Notes under the pieces: model-generated | What the model was told of the DNA's origin: nothing | The model's input: only the letters and a program-made list of their open reading frames with translations | The model's database searches: none | Made by a program: the position numbers and the translations under genes | Shown: positions 43,106-52,900 of the stretch, piece by piece | Position numbering within the stretch: position 1 is the stretch's first letter | How the letters are laid out: each line of letters starts with the position of its first letter | Assembly (NCBI GenBank): GCA_035578175.1 | Contig: JAQMRL010000016.1 | Location: 4,138,721 to 4,202,720, forward strand | Reading direction: 5' to 3' | Length of the DNA: 64,000 bases | Origin: Catonia carolina | Taxonomy: Eukaryota > Arthropoda > Insecta > Hemiptera > Achilidae

Positions 43106-43272
43106 AAAAAAAACTTTTCCTAACAAGCAATTTTGTGGTGCACAAGTTCTTCAGGTAATAATAATAGTTTCTAGAAATTATTTTGCGAAGATTGCATTTT
43201 CCTTCGTCAATGATTTGAATCAAACTGATTCTTTGAGACTTTTAATCAAACCACTGACAAAGGAAGTAAAAA

Positions 43273-43989
43273 TCTATATATATAAAATTCAATGTATGTG
43301 TGTGTGTGTGTGTGTATGTTCCCCTTTATCTCCTAAATTGCTGAACCAATTTTCATGCAGTTCTTTTATGTTGTAACTATGATGCCGGTGCAGGTTTTAG
43401 GCTATTGAAACCCTAAAAAAGTTAGCCCTAAAGGATTGAAAATAATGTTTATGTCCTACATTTAGGCTTTTATGAGGTTAGATAATCTGCTGCTTTTAAA
43501 CCAGCTGATGTGATTCAAATAAAGATTTGTCATAAATATAGTCATATGATTTAGCAACTAGCGATGTGGTGCTAAAGATCAGCTGGTGACAACATAACAT
43601 GATAATTTTATTATATTTTATTATGTAGATACAATTTTGTATTGCTGAGTATTTTATAAAAGTAAAGTTCCGTGTTTCTTTAATTTGTTTTAATTTTCTT
43701 TTAATTGGTGAGTGATCAATTGCTTTGATATTTTATTTTGACTTTTATTTTATTCAACGTAGATTTAAGTTTTTGGTTTTGACAATTATTTTTTTTTGTG
43801 ATTGTTATTTTTGGTTTTTTCATTTTCAATAATGCCATCAAAAAAAAAATATCACTAGGAAGAAAATCTTCAAAAGCAAAAAAATTTTAAAAAGCAAAAA
43901 CTACTGAAACGGAGGAACAACAAGCTACATATTTAAAAAAAAAAGATAAAACAATTTTTCGCGTGCAAAGCCGCAATGGGGCATGCTAG
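43273..43989 (+). mobile_element. Non-autonomous Helitron (717 bp)
   Basis: Begins TCTATATATATAAAATTC preceded by A; ends GGGGCATGCTAG followed by T. The 5'-TC, the CTAG-3' and insertion between A and T are the Helitron rules; there are no TIRs or TSD. A GCGTGC...GCATGC hairpin precedes CTAG. An internal remnant from ATG at 43832 reads MPSKKKISLGRKSSKAKK and, after a frameshift, AKTTETEEQQA, resembling by recollection a basic N-terminal segment encoded by some insect Helitrons. Confidence 0.82.
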
Positions 43990-44009
43990 TAAAATAATAT
44001 AATAGAAAA

Positions 44010-44171
44010 AGTTTTTTTTTTATTGAGTAATGATGCCTACATAAGCCTTGGGCTTGTGCGTAGGTAATATGTGGTGATTTACAGATGAAAAAAATGCCAG
44101 ACCTGACCGGGAATCGAACCCGGGACCCCGGCATAGTGGCCAGTTGCGCTGACCACTACACCACGGGCCGG
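44010..44171 (-). repeat. S3 SINE copy 2
   Basis: Minus strand: GGCCCGTGGTGTAGTGGTCA, CCCGGGTTCGATTCCCGG, ACACAAGCCCAAGGC-like body, A-tail. Lies just outside the Helitron 3' end. Confidence 0.85.
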
Positions 44172-44975
44172 CCGTATTTATTTATTTATTTTTTTATAAA
44201 TACATAAAAAAACAAAACATTAATAAGGATTCTGCTGCTATGATGCTAACTACGTAATAACTTAAATTACTTTCTTTACAATTTGATGGAAGGAATTTTT
44301 ACCATTTTTTCATTACTTTTTTGTTATAAATTTTCAAAATTTAAAAAAATTTCCAATCTGTAGGTACAATGACATTTTTGAGAATAATTCTAAAATTAAA
44401 AAAAAAATCAAAACTTCTTGATCACTTAGTAGAGCTATACAAGAAGTACATGTCTGCAAATTATCACCCACTATCTTTCACCAAAGCCTCAAAAAAGAAC
44501 ATTAAATCTGAAAATAACCAATTTTCGGTAAATTATCCTCTAAGTAAATGGTAAAGGTTTTTATTGAATGGTTTTAACAGTGCTTACACCACACTAAATG
44601 ATAATTACACATTTTCACTAATTACTTATTAGTTTCTTTAAAATTCCTAGCCCTATTAAAATTTTTCCTAACCCAAGGAAAACCAAATTTACCGACAAAA
44701 ACTCCTTTTCTTTTACAAGACATACAAGAAAAAAGTTACAAAAAATTTCAGTGTATGTGTATTTTTCAGTCAATAGTCCTACAGTAGCATAAAAAAATTC
44801 ATTACACGATTTCTAACCATCAGATTTTAATAATTTATACAAAAGAAAATTTAGGGTAATAAATTTTTTCCAAAACGCTCTTCCAACCACCATTAAAACA
44901 TTAATAAATATAACTAAAAAACATTAAGAATTTCACATGAATAACAAAAGTACACCTGCAACGCCTGTACTTCTC
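44172..44975. other. Unassigned AT-rich spacer
   Basis: No gene or repeat recognised. Confidence 0.3.
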
Positions 44976-44984
44976 TTTTAAATT

Positions 44985-45168
44985 TTATTATTTTTTAATT
45001 TTTTTTTGTTTTACGTCTGACTGTTTTGCAATTTCTGCAAATACGAAGGTGGAGAATTATGATATATGAAAATGAGTGATGAAAAAATGTCAGGCCTTAA
45101 CTGGGAATCGAACCCAGGACCCAGGCGTAAAAGTCAGTTGCGCCAACCACTACGCCAACAAGCCGACC
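44985..45168 (-). repeat. S4 SINE with 9-bp TSD
   Basis: Minus strand: GGCGTAGTGGTTGGCGCAAC (box A), CCTGGGTTCGATTCCCAG (box B), tail with AACAGTCAGACGTAAAAC that resembles the S1 tail. TSD TTTTAAATT at 44976-44984 and 45169-45177. Confidence 0.85.
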
Positions 45169-45179
45169 TTTTAAATTAT

Positions 45180-45430
45180 TGTGAAATTATTATGGAATTT
45201 ACTCATAACATGCAGATGGAGTGTTCAATTATTTGCACTCGGTCTGCTAGTTCCAGGGCTACAAAAAATAGTTGTGTTTCTTATCACATGGCCACCCAAT
45301 TATATGACTGAAGCATTTAACAACAGAAGAGGTAGTGGTGTGTAAAAGACACTACTGTAGTCACAGTTATCTCCTCTTAGAGTAATCAATTTCATTATCA
45401 AACAGCCAGACCTTTTGTTGAATGAAGCAA
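45180..45430 (+). repeat. Rep-D copy 4, 5' part
   Basis: Diverged: TCGGTCTGCTAGTTCCAGGG, CAACAGAAGAGGTAG, GTTATCTCCTCTTAGAG, AAACAGCCAGACC. Confidence 0.65.
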
Positions 45431-46240
45431 AGTTTGTAGAATAGCAGTCTATGATTCACAATATCGTTGATCAAAGGTCAAGCTTAGAAATCAATTGTTG
45501 AAGAATTTTAAATAAATAATTAAATAATCATTATAATAAATAATTTCTAATTATAATCCAAATATTTTAAATAAAAAAAAATGAAATATATTAATTAAAC
45601 TTTAAGAAGAAAATATCAGAAACATAAATAATTATTCCAGAAGCCAAAGATTCAAATTTATTGGAAATGGAGTCATAAAACAAAAGAAGGTATAATTTTT
45701 AATAAATAATTCGAATAGATTAACAAATAATAAAAAGGAAATTAGCAGAACATCAAGATACAATTGAATTATAAAACTGAATTAAACAAATTAATGATTT
45801 TTAAGACAAGCAGATAAAATTTATAAGAGAATCGAATAGATATTATAAAAAACCAATTGCAAAAATGGTCAAGTCCCCCATTCCATCCCGGTCAATGGAA
45901 CAAGGCACATGGTACAGCCGAGACTTCAAGAAAATATAAAGAATCGTAACTATTAATTAATTATTTAAATATTTTGAGCTCAATAGGATTAAAATATAAA
46001 TTCAATTTAACATTTTATGTTGTAAATATAACTTAGCATATTTATAGAATTGTAGAATAGAGTGTCATCAATAAATTAAAATTCAAGATCAGTAACATTT
46101 TATAAAATTCAATTTGTCAGTACATTTTATAATTTTCAATTGTAATCATTAAATATCAATTTATTACCATCAAAATTTCAATTTGTTTGCGTTATTTATT
46201 TTTATAAATTTCATTACAAGTTGTCATTTACAGGATGGGA
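45431..46240. other. Unassigned AT-rich spacer
   Basis: Nothing recognised. Confidence 0.3.
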
Positions 46241-46390
46241 AGTAGATAATTTTCACAGGACCTGGTATGCTGATAAGCATACTTTTCCATTCAGTGAGAA
46301 AGGCTACGTAAACCACCTTATCCTTATTTTCCGTAGTAAAGCCTCTAGAGGTTCAAACCAGCCTTTCGGGTGATCACCAAAACACAGATG
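46241..46390 (+). repeat. Rep-D copy 5, 3' part
   Basis: CTGATAAGCATACTTTTCC, AAAGCCTCTAGAGGTTC, AAACCAGCCTTTCGGGTGA. Confidence 0.7.
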
Positions 46391-46737
46391 GATTAAGCCT
46401 GTTGTTCCCCGCAGCGTATATTTTAAAATTGTCCGTTACGTTTTCGATGTAATATTTCTTAACCAAAAATGATTAGATCATGAAATAGTTCATAGAATTA
46501 TCTAACAGATGGTAGCAAAACTCGATTTTACAAAAATTGTGACTGAGCCCTTCTTAAAAAATAATCAATGCAAAAAGAAAATTCAATGGAAATTACATAA
46601 AAATCATTAAAACAATTCTGACGAAATAAATTTCTACATTGGTTAATCAATTCCATCTGGGCCTGTATCTAAGTGAGGTCAATTAAATGAGCTTGCACTG
46701 TGGATTATATTCAAAAAAAATTTAATAAATTTTTTAA

Positions 46738-46743
46738 TTTATT
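46738..46743 (-). promoter_or_regulatory. Candidate poly(A) signal of the chitin deacetylase gene
   Basis: AATAAA on the minus strand, 73-78 bp past the stop codon. AT-rich context makes chance occurrence possible. Confidence 0.35.
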
Positions 46744-46815
46744 ATAAATAAAAGTCCAAAATTTTATTTCAAAATTAATATTATTATAAATATTTAACTA
46801 ACTATCATAACAAAA

Positions 46816-46927
46816 TTATTTCTTCTTATTTTCTGGATTATAAACATCTTTTCCAGGAATTCCTGTGCCTTCTGAATCTCCCAACCATGGATACCTATTT
46901 GGACATTCCCTACATGTTGTTAAATAC
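46816..46927 (-). CDS. Chitin deacetylase last exon
   Basis: Acceptor TTCACAG|GTATTTAAC. 112 bp to TAA at 46816-46818. Encodes YLTTCRECPNRYPWLGDSEG, TGIPGKDVYNPENKKK. The preceding intron is 6,159 bp. Confidence 0.92.
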
Positions 46928-49900
46928 CTGTGAACAAAAAATTCATCATTTTATTAATATAATATTTAAATAGTATAATATTAAGTGTCTGAATGGTGGA
47001 AAATTTTCAAAATCTATTTAAATACAATTGAGATTCTGTCTGTACAATTTTTTAAAATGCCCCAAATTTTGTTTCTACGCCAAATCTACTAAATAATCAC
47101 CGAAAATAAGTTCAGCTGAATTTTTTGTCTGTTTGTATGTAACAGCATCACACACGAACCGCTAATGTAAATTCAATAAATTTCGGTATTTAGATTCTGG
47201 ACATTATCGAAATGAAAATAGACTATAAATTTTTTTAATATTACAAAGAGATGGGGGAGTTCAGAGGAAGGGGTAAACAAAAAAACTGCGAATATTTCCG
47301 TTAAAAGTCAATCTATCAAAAAATGTTATATAATCGAAATTACGAAACGTTTAAAGACAAATAAGTTCGATTATGTAAAGTTTTTCATTTTTATCCATAA
47401 TAACGGAGATATTACCAATTTTATAAAAATAAACAGCAATATTTTAGAAAACAAAATAAACAGAACAATAAACATAGGTCTATGCGCCATTGGTATTCAT
47501 TCTGAAGCTCTGTACCCTACCCCTTCCACCACTACCTAAACTTACACAAACACCCATTCTCGGTCACATTGTCAAAAACGAAAGACAGTTACGTTAGTAG
47601 TTAACCATCGCGGAGTGTTCCGAATGTGATTTACCTTTCATTTCAATTTTTATTGTTCTGTAGCGAATAATTAAATTAACTACAGTTACATTACACACAG
47701 ATTTGTGCGAGTTAAACTTCAAAACAACATTTTTCATTGTTCTACATAGATAGTAAATTTATTTATTTATGTAAAATAATTAACTACGCTTCTGAAAATA
47801 ATAAAGCGCTGCGTAACTTGATTTAAAAACACCTAGATCTTGCTTTTATTTTACGTCCAACTATTTTGTTTTTTCATTAATAATAATGCTGACGTTGAAA
47901 GGAGGTACGAATGGATAACAATGCATGATTAAAGAATATCAGACCTGACAGGGATTGAAATCGGTACACCAATAGACTGTACACAGCACCAAGAAAACCG
48001 TTTGAAGAACAGGCATTTTAGCTGGTATAATATATATCTACAAGGTAATACAAGGTAATGGCAGCCCCAGTCCTTCTTTATAGAAGTGAGTCATGGGTTA
48101 CCACAAAACGCCAATAAAGTAGGATCCAAGCAGCTGAAATGAGGTTTTTAAGAAGGGTGAACGGCTGCTCGAGGCTGGATCTAATACATAACGAGGAAAT
48201 TAGATCCGAGTTGAGTGTATTTAGGTTGAATGGAAAAGTGGAGGAGTACCGGAATCAATGGAAGCAACATTTGGAACGGATGCCAGAGGAGAGAATACCT
48301 CTAAAAGTGATGGAATATGTTCCAGCTGGAAGAAGGGACGGTTTTTTTTTTTGTTTAACGTCCGACTGTTCTGCAATTACTGCTACTGCAGACGGTGAAG
48401 GATGAAATGATATTTTGTAACGTATGAAAAAATGCCATGCCTGAATGGGATTCGAACCCAAGATCACATGATGAGAGGCGAGCACGTTACCAACTGCGCC
48501 AATGCGGCCGGCCGGAAGAAGGGACGTGGGAAGACCTTGAAGAAGATGGCAGTAGTTGAGATGTACGGTGTTTGTGTAGATGTACAGGATGGTTTGTAAG
48601 TTCGGAACAGGCTTATGCCTAATCCTTGTTAGTAAGAAGAAGAAGATAATATAAATCTTTGTTTTGGAATTTTGAAAATAATATGGAATCTATTATTTTA
48701 CTGGCATTTGTTATTGCTGTAAAAAATCGACTGTGCCATGAGGGGGTAGGCACTACAATTCCTTTTCCCAGGTTGTGTACTTGACATCCTATCGGACAGT
48801 GTCGGCATGATAACAGCGCCCGTCTCTCACATGGCCCAGTGTATTTTTCAAAATTTAAAATATTCTACCACAACATTGGCCAACTAATATTTTATGTTAA
48901 TAATACATTATTGTACTATACTTATTTTCAAGGGTGATGAGCTCTGAACGTATGCATTGCCCCCTACCCACTTTATAGCTAGCCAATCACTTGCCACCAA
49001 CATTGCCAATACTTGCTCTTGTAGCTCTGTTAAATATTTCGTCAGCCATTTTTTTGGTCTTTCAGTATCAATTATAACCTATAAACATACAATCAGCTGA
49101 TTATTGCATGTTGACGCGCTCTATAATCGATGTGTTCAGTACGAGAAGCAAGACGAGAGTAAACTATTGCGGCTGTTATACACATGCGCGCAAAATATTT
49201 GTCAGGTACAATCTGACAACACTGATAAACGTTCTGATTGGTCTAAACGTGTGAAACAGCAGAGCTCATCAACCGTGAAAAGTATAGTAAATTTTTTTAC
49301 ACTGAATAAAACGATAGTTTGCTCGTGCCAAATGATTGAGCGGTTACCGAGATAGCAAGCGTTCAAAATGTTGTTAATAAATCAAAATTAAAGTAATGTA
49401 TGAATTTGAAATTTCGGACACGCAGTAAAAATATAATTCGTTACTTTGTGTTAAAATTTCAAACTTGTCAGTCAAATAATTCTTGAGTTATACGCCTCTT
49501 AACACATGAAATACTTTGCGGCAGGAAAAAACCGGGTCTTTTTCATTATTTTTTTTTATTTATTTATTTTTTTGCGCCCTGGAGACTCCAGGAGGAGTAT
49601 AGGACATGTCGTCAGATATAACACCTGAAATACATATAAGAATCACACAATGTATCACTACTATCAAGAAAGAAATTCTTGTACGCTATAAAAAGTTTCA
49701 CTGATCAAGTAATTTTTCAGATTTTTTTTAAAGGACTTCAAATCCTCACAACACTTTAAAGATTGGGGTAATTTATTCATGAATTTTCTCCCTGCATAAG
49801 TAGGTTTTTGTTCAAACAATTTTGTGGAGTGATTAGCCACATAATAATTATTCCTGTTTCTCGTGTTATGATTGTGAACATTGAAATTCTGCATAAAATT

Positions 49901-52900
49901 ATTTTGCCTAACATACATAATCACCTCAAAAATGTAGAGGGAGGGAACTGTAAGCAATTTAAGCTCCTTAAATAGTGGCCTGCATGAGGTTAGCTGGTTA
50001 GCTCCCACCATACACCTAACAGCTTTCTTTTGAATTTTAAAAACCCTATTTATATTACCCATGCTAGAATTACCCCATACTAAAATACTATAACGGATAT
50101 GAGACAGAATGAGGCCATGATAAGCTGCCATTAGTAATTTTTTATCATTTAATCTGGCGATTTGTTTTAGTGCAAATACCCCAGATGATATTTTACTACA
50201 AACTTGATTGATATAGAAGTCCCAAGACAAAGATCTATCTAGAGATACGCCCAGGAACTTCACTGTTTCTACATGCTCTAAACTATTATTATGAATAAAT
50301 ACATCCACTTCTCTACTTTCTTTAACGTTATGTTTATTTTTAAACTGCAAGAACTAACACTTTTTCCCATTAACTGTTAATAACATTTGATTCAAGAACT
50401 GTACTACGGACTCTATGTTAACATGTGTATTTACTTCAAGAGCATCTACCAGTAAACTGTTACTGATTACTGAAGTATCATCAGCAAACAACAAAGCTCT
50501 GCCATCAGGTATGACTTCTGGTAACCTATTAATATACAATAGAAACAGAATTGGACCTAAAACTGACCCTTGTGGAACGCCTGCTTTGACTTCAAGCTTT
50601 CCAGATACAACTTTTGTAAGTTTCCCTCTAACAACCCTAGTTAACTCCACACACTGTAATCTATTAATAAGGTAAGATTGAAACCATTTCAACTCTACAT
50701 CCCTAACGCCTAATGACTCTAGTGTTTTCAATAAAATTTCATGATCAACACAATCGAAAGCTTTACTCAGATCTAGAAACACTGCCAATGCTTTCTCCCC
50801 GGCATCCAATATATCAACTACTTGCTCCACAAGTGAAACAATTGCAGTTTTAGTTGATCTACCTTTTTGGAAACCATGCTGATCCTCTGAGATGATTAGG
50901 TTTTCAGTCAAGAAACTGATTAACCTAATAAATACTAACTTTTCAAAAATTTTACTGATTGTGTTTAAAATACTTATGGGCCTATAATTTTCAACTAACT
51001 GGCTATCTCCATTCTTAAATATAGGCAATATTTTAGCCTCCTTCAGTTTGTTTGGAAATACACCTGTTTCGAGTGAGAAGTTAATCAAATGAAGGAGAGG
51101 AGTAATTAAAAGATGTTTACATTCTTTAACAATTATACTAGAAATCTCATCTAACCCACATGTTTTCTAAGATACAAGTAGACCCTGTGGTGCCCATAAC
51201 AGACAGGTGGAGTGTCAAATTTTTTACACTTAATCTGTTCGTTGCAGGGCTAAAATAAATATTTCTGTTTCTTAACACATGGTCAGCCAATTAAATGACT
51301 GAATCATTTAAGAACAGAAGAGGTAGAGGTGTAAAAGATACTAATCAGAGTTATCTCCTCTGAAAGTAATGAATTTCATTATACAGCCAGACCCTGTGGT
51401 GAATGAAGTGAAGGTGTCATTTGCAGAGTGGAAAGTATGTGCTTTTCAGAGGGCCCGGCATGCTGATAAGCATATTTTTCCATTCAGTGAGTTGTGGCAA
51501 TGGTAAACCACCTCACTCCTCATTTTACTTAGTAAAACCTCTACAGGTTCAAACCAGCTTTTTGGCTGATGACCTAAACAACAACAACCCTGTGGTGAAT
51601 GAAGTGAAGGTGTCATTCGCAGGGTGGAAAGTAGATGCTTTTCAGAGGGCCTTGTATGCTGATAAGGATACTTTTCCACTCAGTGAGGAAGACATGGTAA
51701 ACCACCTCACTTCTCGTTTCACTTAGTAAGTAATACGTATTGAGGTTCAAACCAGCTTTTTGGCTGATCACCTAAACAACTAATACATTATATTCGCTAA
51801 TGATATAGTAGTATTAGCCGAGACAAAGAAAGAACTAGAGGACGCCTTAAATCAGTCATGTCAAAGATACAGCCCGCGGGCCGCATCCGGCCCCCGGGCT
51901 GTATCAATACGGCCCGCGATCGCAACGTGTCACAGAAAAAAACAATCATGTTTTTTAGAGCTTTTAGACTTCACTCGATTTCTCTATGGAAGTTTTAAAA
52001 TGCGCACACAACATATTTTATAAGTAATTTCAAGGGCAGCACGTGCCTAGACAAGCGAGAGAGATAGACAGTAACGCCATCTCTACCTGACATCAATGAG
52101 CTTGTCAAAAACAAGAGAAGTCAGATATCTGGATCCTCGAGCTCAAAATAATTACCATCTTTTATAACTGATATGATTTTTAACAACCGTATATTATATA
52201 CTATATAATTAAATAAATAAAATGTCATAATAATTCAGTACATTTTTTTTATTTGAATCTGGCCCCCCTACACATTCTAAATTTAATATATGGCCCTCTG
52301 CAAAATTGAGTTTGACACTACTGCCTTAAATGGAATGGATGAGATCTTGAGAAAGGATTACTTCATAAAAATTAATAAGAACAAAACGAAAGTGTTGTGC
52401 AGCAGCAAGAGTGGTTTAGAAGAGATGGGAAATTTAAAAGTAGGCAACGAAAACATACAGGAAGTTGGGGAATTCTGCTATCTAGGGAGTAAAATAACAA
52501 AGGATGGTAGAAGCACAAGTGATATCAAGAGTAGAATTGCTCAAGCTAGAAAAGCCTTTGAAATAAAAAACAGCTTACTGACTACAAACATTGATTTACA
52601 GATTAGGAAAAATTTCTTAAAATATTATGTTAGGAGTGTAGCATTATACAGAAGTGAAACGTGGGTGATAGGGGCTGCAGAAAAGAAGAGGATAGAAGCT
52701 TTTGAAATGTGGTGTTATAGGAAAATGTTAAAGATTAGGTGGGTGGACAAAATTAGTAATTTAGCGGTTCTTAGGCGAATGGATGAAAAAAGAAGTATAC
52801 TAATCTTACCAAAAGAAGGGATAGGCTAGTGGGGAATATCCTAAGACATCCAGGTATTGGGCTGTCAATAATGGAGGGTAATATTGAGGGAGTAAATTGT

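Noticed and set aside
52290..52346. Start codon of an apparent 179-codon gene at 52290
   Set aside because: This ATG lies in the hAT element; the real frame enters from 51783 across the insertion site.
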